A stretch of DNA of 64,000 bases from Hippophae tibetana. Its lineage: Eukaryota; Streptophyta; Magnoliopsida; Rosales; Elaeagnaceae. Position 1 is the stretch's first letter. The number at the start of each line of letters is the position of its first letter. The stretch is from NCBI GenBank assembly GCA_037013495.1, contig CM072801.1:18715501-18779500 (forward strand). Direction: 5' to 3'. The notes under the pieces were generated by a model. It was not told where the DNA came from. It saw nothing but the letters and a program-made list of their open reading frames with translations, and ran no database searches. This document shows positions 1 to 12,419 of this stretch, piece by piece. The translations under genes were made by a program, and so were the position numbers.

Positions 1-489
1 CTTTAAAAAATATATCATAATAATCTTATCATTATATATAAATAAATACTTTAATCCCTTACTTTTCAATTTAAACACAATCTCATTATTTTTGAAATTT
101 AAACACTATAAGAACTAAAAGTTTCCATCTTAATAAATTATAAAATTAAAATTATTTATATTAATAATACCCAACTCATAAATTACAAAACTAAAACACT
201 TATTTTGAAAATTTATGAAACCTCCTAAGCTAATGTAATAAGCTAAGAAAAAGTATCCTTGATATATCCAATGACGATAAAAGGCATCGACTATACATGT
301 TTTGACACACTGATTTTCTTCCAAACATTACATTCTGCCTGAGTATCTCTAAAAATATTGAGAAAAAAGAAACAAAATATATAAAAAAAAAATACGCTTG
401 TTATAATAATCCAGAAAGAGAAGAAAAATTTGGAAATAATGGTACAACATAATTATGATTTTTGTATAAACATAACAAGCTTCAAATAT
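1..489. other. AT-rich 3' flank of the SGTA-type gene
   Basis: Sequence beyond the stop codon of the minus-strand co-chaperone gene. It presumably contains its 3' UTR and polyadenylation region. A 64-codon open frame at 130-324 (minus) shows no recognisable motif and is best treated as chance. Confidence 0.5.
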
Positions 490-3400
490 TCAGCTTGAAG
501 CTGACCTTCCATTTGTAGTATCCTGTGAATTCCCAGGGTTTGCTGTCCCAGAAAACATCTCCATCATAGATCTTACAGTCCCACTTAAATCTTCAGGCAT
601 TTGTTCTCCGAAATTAAAAGTAATGTTCTCACCACCTTGAACACCAGTGTCCTCAAATCCACCTTCATTGCTCTGACCTCCTGGTCCGCTTTGAGAATGC
701 TGTCCTGGAAATGCATTAGCAGCCATATTCCTAAAGACATTTGCAGGAAGAGAAGTCGCATTGAATCGCATGGATGCAAGAGGAGTTGATGTGTCCTGAC
801 TTCTTGAACTTTCTGAAGACTGGCTATGGTCATCTGAACCATTTTGACCAGCTGGACTTTTATTCTGCATGTATATAAACTAATAATCAGTTCATACAGA
901 AAAAGCGCATTTAAACATACCAATAAATGAGAATCTTACGCGCAGAAAAATTAAATGGCATTAGCTTCCAGCATCAAATAAAGCATGGATGTTGCATTGT
1001 CATGTTTTAAATTGTTTACCAAACCACATGATGAGACAATATGTAACAAGGTTCAATCAGCATGAAAGCTAGTACTCACCTCAGAGGGAGCGTTTTGATC
1101 TCCTTCACTGTATTGAAAATGTTGTCCCGGAAATGCATTTGCAGTCATGTTCGTAAACATACTTGCAAAATCATTAGGAAGAGTATTCATATTAAATGGC
1201 ATAGATGCAAATGATTGGGGTGCAGCATTTGCAGATTGTCTATCATTAGGGCCAGCAGATTTTTTGGTCTGCATTAAAAAAAAGTAATTAGTAGGTTCCC
1301 AAACCAAAGAGCTATCCTCAATTTTGTCATTCATGAAAGGGGAAAAACGATCAGTTTCCAACTCTCAATAAAAAATGACTCAAAAAGTATAATGCACAGC
1401 TCCGTGGCTTTCATTGAATAATGACTGAACCATCAAACTACCATACAGAACTTTGCTAAGTTAAAGGAAGAGGGGTAAAATGCAAACACCAAGTTTAATC
1501 TGGAAGGGGTAGTAGATAATCATATCCAGAGATCCGAAACCACAGCCGTTATAAAATGCAAACAATAATGTTCAATGTCAAATTCTTTGTTGATCCATTA
1601 TTGAGAATTAAAAAAATTGTAATAAGATTAATAAATTAAGAGAATGAAAACTCCGCCAACTAGTGTTATTTATCTACAACAAATCCCAAATTTGTCAAGG
1701 TCCAGTACATTTCAAGAAACAAAGTAGTACCTGATGACTTTCTGCTTGATGCTGCTGCTCTTTTAATTTATTCTCAGCTGCCTGGGTTGACAAAGAGGTC
1801 AAAATGTAACAGCTAGTACGAAAAAACAAAAATGATTGCACTAAGGATGTCAAGCACCAACCTGGATGTTTTCCTTGAAAGTTTCATTATCTGGATTCAA
1901 CTCCAATGCTGAAAAATGTAATATCAAAATTTAGGGATTAAATTATTCATTAGTACACTTCTAAAACAAATAAGATTCCTTTCTTAATTATTTTTCCCCT
2001 TTTCTTTTCTTTTATTTTCTTTTCTCTTCCAGTCAATTGCATATTCAACAAACTACCAAGTACACTCCTTATGAGTTTACATGGAGTGTCAAGAATGTGC
2101 ATCTGCATTATTTGCCTAGGGCTACAATATGAGTCCACCAACCAGTTGAAAGAAACTATATACCAAGCAGTCATGATATTTTGAATGAACCAAAAACTAC
2201 GACGGAATCCAAGTTCAGACTGAGGGTAACAGGTTGAAAAAATTTCTTGAACTATTATATTTAGAAACAAGTTGCCAGAAAGGAACACGGCATAGATAGG
2301 TAAAAATTACATCAAGAACAGGACTGATGGTTGTGCAAAATAGACGACAATAAATTTCAATGTTCATACTTCAAGCCACCTTAAAACAGATTCACACTCC
2401 AGGTGAAAATGATAAACTCAAGACAGACCAGAATTTTAAATCCATCCAGGGAGCTCAAACATCTTCATCTACTAACAGGTTAAGCCTTTGAATATATAAG
2501 TACCTATGTATCAACTCGACACGAATAGCTGCTTTTATTTTCCTACATAAATGCACAAACCTACTAAAGTAGACAAGAATCAAGACAGAATAACTCAATA
2601 CCAGAACCGCCGTTATTGTAAAATTGATGGAACCATGGTAAAAGAAATTGAGACCTAAGCATATTACATTAAATAAGTTAACATAGGTTGCTAAAGATGA
2701 ATATTGGATCAACCTTTCTTGAATCCTTTGTTGATTGCATCAGTGTAATTTCCTTGTGCATAGTACGCGAATCCCAGCCGACTGTAAGCCTTGCTATAAT
2801 TTGGATCTATTTCAATAGATCTAAGGCAATCTTTGATTGCTTCGTTATATTTGTCTATCAGGGTAAATGCAGCTGCCCTGGCACACCATACGTCACTGTT
2901 ATTAATCAAAACATCTGGTTTCTAATTACATACGAGAACCAACCTACATAAACTTTAGAAATCCAAAAATGCCCATAAATTAAAAATACTAAAGGCTTAG
3001 AGGCAAGTTGCCCTAGCACTATTATAATAATTATAGCAAGATTATGATCAATCATTTTAATACTAACATAAAGTTGATTTTATTTTAGGAAACAAAATGT
3101 TGTGGGGATCTTTTCTTTTATGAAAGGTGATGTTTAACCCTCTAGGTTATAAAGTGTACCATTTAGGGTTTTTTTATATATAGAAAAGGGGTCACTTACT
3201 CATTTTCTTATGAAAAAAGAGCTACCTAAGAACTTTTAATAAATGATTTTAATAATAAAATAATATTTAAAAAATATCAAATGTCCTTACTTGGTATCTT
3301 TTTCATATGCAAAAAGACTAAAAAGTCACATTTTGCAACCTAGGGACTAAATGACACATTTTGTCAAAGCAAAGTGACTAATTTGGCTCTTCACCTTTTA

Positions 3401-6400
3401 TTATATTTAATAGCTATGAATCTTAATCATATTTTTACTAATTGTTTTTATTTTAAAATTTTATGAATTGAATCAAATTCAAGGATACTTTAGTAAAGCT
3501 ATTGCTTTCATTTTTCATTTCATTTCAACATTTTTCTTCACGCATAGAATGATCGAATTTCTATGTATGAATCCAACTATTTCAATTCCTTCATATTCCG
3601 TTTGAATTTCAATCTGGACTAGTAAATGTGCCCCCATTGTCGAGACACACATATTGTAAGCCAGGAAACTAAAATTGTTCTTCTTAAATGAGTCACATAG
3701 CAAACAGGAGTAGTACTCCATAAGGAATAAAAGGTAAACTAACATAGGAGTAACTTCTAATCTTGAAATCAAGGCAACTGAAAAAAGGACACCCAACTTT
3801 TACTATTCATATCAAGAGTGACAGAAAGAGGGCAAGCTTTCATTGATAAAACCAACCATACTAATTTGTCATCAAAGGAGCAAACAAAAAAGATAATTGA
3901 GCCATGTTAACATATCATATAACTGAGAAACTTGTGTGATTTAAAATTAAGTACCAAGTTTATAATGCACCTGTTAGAGTAGTAAACGGCATTATCTTCA
4001 CAAAGAGCTATAGCACAACTATACAACTCAGTTGCATCAGAATATAGCTTTGACTGAATGGCCATATTACCTAATCCACAAAAGGAGGGAAAATAATAAA
4101 TAAAAGTAATGGAATATAATTATCTTTCCAGAGGCCAATGAAAATGTTGACTTTTCATTACTCATTTTAAAGGCATATTATTTTGTGGATTCTGGAACTT
4201 GTGATAAGTCGTAGACGCACTTTTAAGACAGATAATGACATAAAGACATTTGTTGTTCCACTTCTTTATATCCATAAATATATTTTTTATTAAAATATAT
4301 AATAAATTGGTCTATGACACCATGACAAGAGGAAAGTTTTACAAAATTCAAAGAATTATAAGAAAAGAACCAACTCGGAGACAATATATACTGAATCTCC
4401 ATTCAAATGTTCTAGAGCTTTTACTAGCCAAAAAAAATGTTCCAAAGCTTTTTATATATACCTTGCGCTTTGAAGGTCTCAGCCAGATTTTTCTCATTGA
4501 ATGCCTGACATCCAGATCTTTCCATATCCTAATAGCACATAAACTTCATCACCAAAGATTTCCATCAAAGTGATGTGAAGCACTCAAAACATCAGTTCTA
4601 AAAAGGAAACAATAAAGGAATGTGGAGACAATAGCAACAAGCAATTTGATATTAAGAAATTGTTTCTAATCAAAATGGAACGGCACAGTTTAAGACTTTT
4701 AGTAAGATAAAAAGAATAAGGATTCACGTTGACTTCCATCAAAATGACTTAATGCAATATCAAAATAAAAAATATGTCAACATGACACACAGCCCATTTT
4801 TTTATTTTTATTTATCTTTAATTATTTTCCCTTTATGTATAGATAGCAGCATACAGCAATTTGACATTTCATGCTTCATTAACATCAATTAGTTTTGAAA
4901 CGTTTTAACCGACCATAATTTTACCATGACTTCTCATGCTCCTCAAAAATCTCCAGTAACAAATCTTAGCTCTCATGACTCACATGTCCCATGTTTAACT
5001 CAAATTCAACTACTTAAGAATGGTCAACATAAATATAAATTATAAAATACATATTAAGCATCACATGAACAGCTGACTGAGTATTCTCAATAACTAAATA
5101 ATGACACCAGTGGATAGCCTTGAAATAACAAGCATCACAGCAAGACAGGATAAAGAATGAGGATGATTAATTTAGATTAATATCATGCAAGTTGCAACAG
5201 AACATAACCATTAACCATACTTAAGAATATAAGGATGCAAGGAAGAACATACAGCTAAAGCATTATGAAATAACTGAGTTGCTTTCTCCACTCGAATTGG
5301 ATCATCATTATCATCAGGTCTGGTCGTGAAAAAATGAATTTTCTCAAGTGCAGCAAAAAATTTCCCAAATAGTTCGTCTTTAGATAATCCTGAGGATGAA
5401 ATTATCATTAAAAAAAGACAAATTTGTTCAGTCACACTCACCTAAAGATTTAGCAAGAAATTGTTTACTAATAGAAGCTTTTAATCATATATCTCAACCC
5501 ACTTTTATGACGTGGCATGTCTATCAGAATAACAGGTCCCCACAAACTCTTTATACCTTAATAAAAAAGCAACTACTCTTTTACTTCAAGATTCTTTGGA
5601 AGCATATTTCCCAATGCATTATTATCTTAAATGGAATTTTTGATATGTGCCTTGAGGCAAGGCATATGGGTTATTGCCTTCAGGAGTATAATTTTAAGGA
5701 GTTTTGATGAGGCTTATCATTCAGATGCATGAGGCACATAAGAGATATGACTCAGAAATTTGGACACTGATCGTTTTGAGCCAGGTTTGGTCGGTACCTA
5801 TTTCAGACCCAGACCCAATAACTGAATAAAACAAAATGAAAACTAGGGCATTTTTTGTTTCTGGATTCAAGATTGACTCCCCTCAAAGATTGTATAGCCA
5901 AAAGTCCCCACTGACTCTTTTGACTCAACTTTACGAGCTTTCAAGTTTCAGTGTGTAATTATTTCTCCATCTCATTCCTGCAAACTCTCGATATCTCTCC
6001 ATCTTGAACTATTTGTTTCCTCTTCTTCTGTCTTCAACAGTTGAATTCACTCTATCTCTTTTACCCTTCCTTTTATTCTCAACAGCTGAACTTTTTCACT
6101 CTCTCTATCACTTTCTTCTTCCTTTTTCCTATGATTCTTATACATTGGTTTTTTCCTTTTCTTTTCTATCATTAAATAGGGACCACGACTTATGGATTCA
6201 TCTTGTGCTTATCATCTTTGAAGTTATTAGAATGAACTATGAGCACTTTATTGGTAACTTTCCTTCTTTTTTTACTAATAGATAAATTTCTTATTCTATG
6301 GATATTTATTTCATATTATTACTAGTTTATCTTCTCAAGTTTATTTATTTATTTATTTATTTATTTATAATTGAGGTGTATGCCTTGTACTTCCTTGAGG

Positions 6401-8530
6401 CTTACCGCTTATGCCTTGCCTTATGGAAAGGATTTGCCTCAAGACATGAAACAACCTTTTGAAACCTTGATTTATTCCATACAACATCAGAATTCTTCAA
6501 AAGGCATCCATAAGATTCATCAAAATTTTAAAAAAGCTACAAGCATTATGTACTTTCAACAATTAAAAAATGTTTTAAACATTGAAATAACCAGCTTGTT
6601 TTACAATCAAATATCTCTAAAACAATCCAAATTTTAATTTAATTTGATAAATTAAATACCTTTGATACAGATGTAAACCTGTTTGAAATATTCATATGGA
6701 AAAACATTTTCATCTTTGGTTCATGTGTTTCAGATTGCAACTGTCAAGTTTCATACATGTCACTCATCATAAGCGATATACAAGACACACTTTCCTCCTG
6801 ATTTAAAAATCATTTGCAATGGATATACTCAAAATACGGCATTCTTGTAAACACAATTAAAATTAGTTAACAAGGCTATCATGGAGCCCATTTAAGATAG
6901 GCTAATTAAAAAATTAAAAGCGTGCAATTTCTGTTCCAACAATTTGTCGGAGAATGACTGTCAATTCAATAGAGGAATCACATTAAGCATCAAAGTAGAA
7001 TGATCAAACTTAAGAAAGTCTATACAAGGATCCACAGAAAGGAAATCTGAACTTAATACTAGACATATTTTTTACGACTAAACCAGGTGGAATATAACTC
7101 CAAAGGGGAGGAAGAAATAAAAAGAAAAGCAACCCTACCTAATTCATGAGGTTTAGTTATCCAATCTTCACCCCGGTCATCCTGAAATTGTCAAAGTCAT
7201 ATCCCACTAAAATAAAGTATACTGCAAGATAATTACATAAGAAACTGCATAAGCATGACAGAATCTTAAGAATGCTTTGGTTGCTTGATTTATTATGGGT
7301 TCTTTCCCTTTTAAATAATACTCCATTAACCAAGATATGATGAATCATGAATGTAGACTGCGCTTCATCTACTAATAACAATTTGCATTGTGACAATATT
7401 GCTTCCACATACTTTTAACTTTAGGACTGCTACTAGTATAAGGAAACTGAATGCATTTCAAAACGATAATTAAAGAAACGAACACAAATCCCCAAGTTTT
7501 TTAAAGAAAGAAAAGAAAAATATTAAAGCCGGAATCCCAGGTAAGTACCAGAGATATTGATGCTGAAAGACTCTCATCAGCAGCAGTCTGAGCAATGGGT
7601 AAATTTGGTACACTAGTCAAAACTGATCCATGACTAAGACCTGCTTTGTTCTCTGTGGGATTGTTGGTTTCCAGTGAGCTAAAGATGTCAATCAACGAAG
7701 GAGATTTTCTTTGATCGTCAGCAGGAGATGAATCTAGCTTAAAAACCTCTTGCAAACATTCCCTAGCAACCTCCAGGCTTTCACCATCTACACCAGGAGT
7801 AGGCTCAACTGCCCAAAACGGAACAAGCTACCATCATTAAAACGAATAACAAAGCATGAAAAATGTGTAGACTGCACCTAGAAATATAAATGACCCTCTT
7901 CCAGTTTATCTACATTCAAATCTATTCTGTTTTAGTCGTCATCTAATACCTAAAGCAAGCCTAAGACTGAATTTCTTGGCAGAAAATTTTTCCAAAGATT
8001 TGCCAACAATTAAAAAAAAAACCAACAACATCTACCGTAAATAAGTCAATAGGTAATTTTGGAACTACCCATACCACATTGAACAAAAACATAATCTTAC
8101 TAGACAAGCAATTAGTAAAAGAAATTGAGTTGATATTTAAAGCTCTATATGCTAAGCGATTCACATCATACACTTAGAACAAGAAGTAAATGACAAGTAT
8201 AGCAATTTGAAACAACTGGAGTTTATCCCGACATAACGAAGAATAGTTGCGCATTTTCTACCGAAAGTAAAATGCAGAATTCGAATTACGTACTCACAAA
8301 ATGCGGCTGAAACCATCATTTTGCTAGCCGCAAAACAATTATACGATTCCACCAAGACACGAGTGATAAGTAAGGAGAACTTAACAAGGCACTAAATTTC
8401 CATTTCACAAGAAGCAATACACGGAAAATATATGGAAAGAAAGAGAGAGGAACAAACCTTTGGAAAGGAAATCCAAGAAAGCACGAACGATCCGACGAGG
8501 GATGGGAGAATCGGTACCGAGGTTAGCCAT
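490..8530 (-). CDS. SGTA: SGTA-type small glutamine-rich TPR co-chaperone, 11 exons
   Basis: Predicted 501-residue cytosolic co-chaperone. In this family the N-terminus dimerises and the TPR domain binds Hsp70/Hsp90 C-termini. Deduced exons, in order of translation: 8530-8458, 7808-7549, 7181-7139, 5389-5253, 4528-4462, 4070-3971, 2877-2714, 1908-1862, 1781-1731, 1268-1080, 864-490. All introns are GT-AG and the phases join without a stop. Residues 1-70 match the SGTA dimerisation region (start MANLGTDSP). Three TPR motifs lie at about 172-290 and include IEIDPNYSKAYSRLG and ALELNPDNETFKEN. Residues 297-501 form a Met/Asn/Ser/Gly-rich tail. The last two exons share a repeated module around TANAFPGQH and AANAFPGQH. 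From memory the Arabidopsis homologue is about 425 residues, so the tail looks extended. The first ATG at 8530 fits family starts. Confidence 0.9.
5630..6475. repeat. Possible decayed MITE inside SGTA intron 4
   Basis: This part of the 1.7-kb intron (5390-7138) has related sequence in inverted orientation near both ends: TGCCTTGAGGCAAGGCATAT near 5648 and, inverted, TGCCTTGCC...TTGCCTCAAG near 6411-6442. This resembles plant hAT-type MITEs rich in GCCTTGAGGC words. No clean terminal repeat or target-site duplication was found. An open frame at 6004-6285 within it is low-complexity and not a credible gene. Confidence 0.3.
6340..6369. repeat. (TTTA)n microsatellite
   Basis: About seven consecutive TTTA units in the fourth intron of the co-chaperone gene. 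Confidence 0.9.
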
Positions 8531-9034
8531 ACAGGGGAGAGAAAAGAGGGGAAGTGAGCATGGTATTGAAACTAGGTCTTATTTAGTTTCTCCAACTAAT
8601 AAAAGTTTAGAACCTTCCGGAATTCAGAATCCAGATTCAACCGCAACCATCACGTGAGAATTCACTTCTTCTTCTTCTTTTTTAATGTAATAAAAGTATA
8701 TTGATTAGGATAAAAATATAAAAAATATACTAATTTTGAGGTGCATTATTATAAATCTATTAGCTATATAAAAGTATAATAATATTTTAAAAATGAAAAA
8801 AAAACAAAATACATGAGCATATATTTAAATAGATTCATATTTATATTTTTTAAATTAAAAATAATTTAAAGAACATATAATAACTCAAAAAAATACATAG
8901 ATATATAAGTGCTCTATTTAATATTTTTTTATTTTTAAATTTTTGATATATCTTTTATCGATAATATATTTATAATATCTTATTAAAAAATTAATAGATT
9001 TTTATATACTTTCAACATGTTTAGTATACTTATT
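8531..9034. other. Upstream region of the SGTA-type gene
   Basis: This stretch must contain the promoter and 5' UTR of the minus-strand gene that starts at 8530. It is AT-rich from about 8660 onward. I see no clear TATA box at a defined distance, no other gene and no recognisable repeat. Confidence 0.4.
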
Positions 9035-9599
9035 ACGCCTCACTCTTATTTTTATAAAAAAAATAAGAAAAAAATAGATAAAATAAGTTATATAATAAAA
9101 AAATTAGGAGAATGATTGGATGAATAAATTAGAGGGAAAATAAAACTAATAATTAATATCCAGTTCATTCAACCAAAAATAAATATAATATTATATTATA
9201 TTTAAAAGAGTGAAATAACAAATTACATGAATATAAATTAATTAATAATATTTAAAAAGATAATCTAAATAATTAAATAATAAATCAAAACTCAAATATA
9301 AATATTAAATAAATGATAATTATTAAATTCATATAAAATATTATTAAATTTGTATCAATTTTATTTGATTGAGAAAAGATTGACTCAACAAGTTGTGACA
9401 AATGAGTTTACTAAACTTGTAGAGTGATATCATCGACATCTTCATCGGATAAATCTAAATATGTGGGATCAAGTGGATAAGTATAACGATGATTTATGAT
9501 CAATTGTTAATGTACTATAGGATAATGAGAAGCAACATGACAATGTTGACATCGAATTTAAAAGCCACGAAATGAAATAATGGGATCTTTTAAAGAAGG

Positions 9600-9960
9600 T
9601 TTGTGTCTTAGATATATAAGGAGGATGAGAGGTAATCGAATGGTGATTTAACTCAATGTTTTGTTAACTCAGAAATAACTTTTTTAAGTAAAAGGTATTT
9701 TTCAATATCTCAATCCTTAAAGAAATCCTCTTCTATTGACATAAACAAATATAGAACAGTCTCTCATTTAATGTCATTTCGAAGACCATGAATAAATTGA
9801 GTAACAACAAACGAAGGTTCCTTTTGGACATCACAACGAAAAAAGAATTCCTCAAATCGAATCATGTAAGCATAAACACTAAGAGATGTGTGCGATGGAT
9901 AGAAGTTGGTATAGTAGTTAACCTCTATAATAGTTAAGTACGTACTTATCATTCAACTTT
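9600..9960 (-). pseudogene. Ty3/gypsy Gag fragment
   Basis: The minus-strand frame at 9764-9952 reads YMIRFEEFFFRCDVQKEPS followed by FIHGLRNDIK. This matches the conserved retrotransposon Gag segment of plant Ty3/gypsy elements, in which an RFEE...C-D block is followed by F..GL...I. Related peptide remnants continue, with frameshifts, down to about 9600. The fragment is short, has no start and is not followed by protease or reverse transcriptase, so it is a dead relic. Confidence 0.6.
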
Positions 9961-11056
9961 TGTTTCGTATTGGATCAAAGTGAAATCGGGGGCAAACCCA
10001 TTGTACTTTAGTGTCTTCGGACTGAATTCTAATAAAACTTAGCAATATCAAATAAGCTTCATTTTAACACTAACATACTATGGACCATGCATATTGTGTC
10101 ATTCAAAGAAATCATCTATATTGGTTATCCATTAAGGTCATGTTTTTTATTAAATATAAGAATATTCTATCTGACTTTTTTAATGAACTTTATTAAACTT
10201 GTTGTAACCATAATTAAATTGGACAAGGGCAAGTTGTATGGCACTAAGACGGAAAGGCATATCTGGGTAACTTGGTGTGTGGCTGATCATGGGTTATAAT
10301 GTATTAGTGTGAATGTGTAAGGGTATTCATAAAGGACATTAATTATAGTTACCAAATTGGAGGAGTAGTTGTATTTTATTAGTTTGAGATATTTCGCCTC
10401 GGAGCATGTTAAGTCCATGAGTTAGGACTATTTGGTTAGATAAAAGCCAATCATCAACAGTTTTTAGCATGAATTTTGGGATTTGATTAAGATTTTGGTC
10501 ATATATAATTCATCATGTGTCTTATCTTTTTGCTTGTTATTGGTAGATAATTGTTGGACGAAAACTCTCATCTGTTAAGAAATGGTAGTCACATCTTGAG
10601 TTAAATTTTCAACTTAGTTTGTGAAGCAAGAATATATACCCAATACTTGTTCCTTAATTGAATGATATTCTGGCTTGAGTTCTTCAACCTTCATGATGAC
10701 AATATGACAAACTTTTCTTTAACCCAAGGAGTTGAAAATGTGTTCGAACTGATCTGAATAGGTGGAAAAGAGAGATATATAATTTAAACCTGGTTTACTT
10801 TCTCAGACGGGTCGAATCGAATAAGATATGGTTCAAACAACCGAATGTGGTGAATGAATCTAGAAATTTTGCTCAATACCTCTTTTATTAGTTCATAGGG
10901 TGCAGACGATGCCCGATGATGACTATAGTGCCAGAACAAGACCCACGTGATAGTGGCTTTGATGGAAGTGACTATAGTTGGTAAGGAAGTCGGCTCATAA
11001 ATTTTGGGATTTTCGGCCTATTCTTCTTCGTTTGATGCAAGAGTTGTGACGGTAGG

Positions 11057-11504
11057 TGTTATATAGCTCCTTAGTGAGCAAATTAGAAAACTCTCATATT
11101 GGTTAGGAATGAAGATGGGTGTTGGATTTTGGACTATAAATAAAGCCTTCCTTCACCATTTGTAAAACATCCCAAAATTTGTAAATCTTCATCTCTTTTG
11201 TAAGGGTAATTGATTAGCTCAATTTTTCCCAATTAGTTGTAATTTGGAGTTCATCCATTTGGAGATAGTGGAAGTGGTTAACGACACCCGAGAACCTAGG
11301 TAACATTTATACCGAACCTCGTTAAATTTCTGGTGTTATTATTTTTTTGTTTTAATATTTCTATTTCAATATCTGTTTTAGTTTATTTTAGGATTATATT
11401 TGCAATAATATTATTTTGTCGGGTTAGTTTGAGTTCTATTCATTTAAATCATAAGTGAATAGTAATTACTTAAAATAGGAAAAATATACCCGATTTTCTC
11501 AACA
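11057..11504 (+). repeat. 5' LTR of copia element 1
   Basis: 448-bp direct repeat with TG...CA ends, matched by 15519-15969 with many scattered substitutions. A TATA-like stretch (GGACTATAAATAAAG) near 11132-11146 could be the element's promoter. Confidence 0.88.
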
Positions 11505-11600
11505 ATTGGTATCAGAGCCGAAGGTTTTTTACCTAGGCATTTGTTTGTATTCCATTTGTTTGCTATTGGAATATAGTTGCTAGTTGTTTTAATTTGAAAA

Positions 11601-12419
11601 ATGGTGGAAGAAAAACTTCTTTCAAATAAAGGCCAATCATCCACGTCAAGCAGAACTATGGTAATGAATGCAAGGTTCGAGGTGGAGAAGTTTGATGGAA
11701 CTGGTCATTTCGGCATATGGCAAGGCGAAGTTCTAGATGCTCTGTTTCAACAAGGTCTAGACATCGCCATTGAAGAAGAGAAACCAGATGGAGCAGATGA
11801 AGTAAAGTGGAAAAATATCAACCGATTGGTATGTGGTACAATCTGTTCGTGTCTCTCAAGAGAACAAAAGTACACGTTCATGAAGAAGACATCCACAAGT
11901 AAGTTGTGGAAGGCGTTGGAGAACAAGTTCATGAAGAAGAGTGGACATAATCGGCTCTATTTGAAGAAGAAGTTGTTCCGATTTGAATACCTTCCATGTA
12001 CTATAATAAACGACCACATTATTGCTTTTAATCAATTAGTAGCAGACTTGTTAAATATGGATGAAACTTTTAAAGATGAAGATTTAGCCTTGATGTTGTT
12101 AGTCTCCCTTCCTGATGAGTTTGATCATCTTACTACGAGCTTACTCATTGGGAAAGATAAAGTGTCTTCTGAGAAAGTTTGTACTGTTTTGTATAGTTAT
12201 GAAATTAGAAAGAAAGATAAAAGAGAAAGCATGAATGAAGCAGTAGAGGCATTATCTATAAGAGGACGTCCACAAACACAATAGAAAGAAAGGATAGGTA
12301 GATCTCTATCAAAAGGAAGACTTGGTAAAGATGAATGTGCTTTTTGTCATGAGAAAGACCATTGGAAGAAAAATTGTCCGAAGCTGCAAAAGAAAAGAAA
12401 AGCTATGCAGAAGAACTAG
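11601..12419 (+). pseudogene. Copia Gag with zinc knuckle, one in-frame stop
   Basis: The frame opens with MVEEKLLSN and includes FEVEKFDGTGHFGIWQGEV and FLKWKAL-type helices typical of the UBN2/copia Gag family. A TAG at 12282-12284 ends the first 227 codons. The same frame continues beyond it to a CCHC zinc knuckle (CAFCHEKDHWKKNC, spacing CX2CX4HX4C, about 12336-12377) and stops at 12417. Apart from that stop the Gag is nearly intact. Confidence 0.85.

Noticed and set aside
4250..4573. 107-codon plus-strand frame
   Set aside because: Antisense shadow over SGTA exon 4528-4462 and flanking introns; no motif.
6004..6285. 93-codon open frame rich in Leu/Ser/Phe
   Set aside because: Lies in an intron of the SGTA-type gene on the opposite strand; composition follows a pyrimidine-rich tract.
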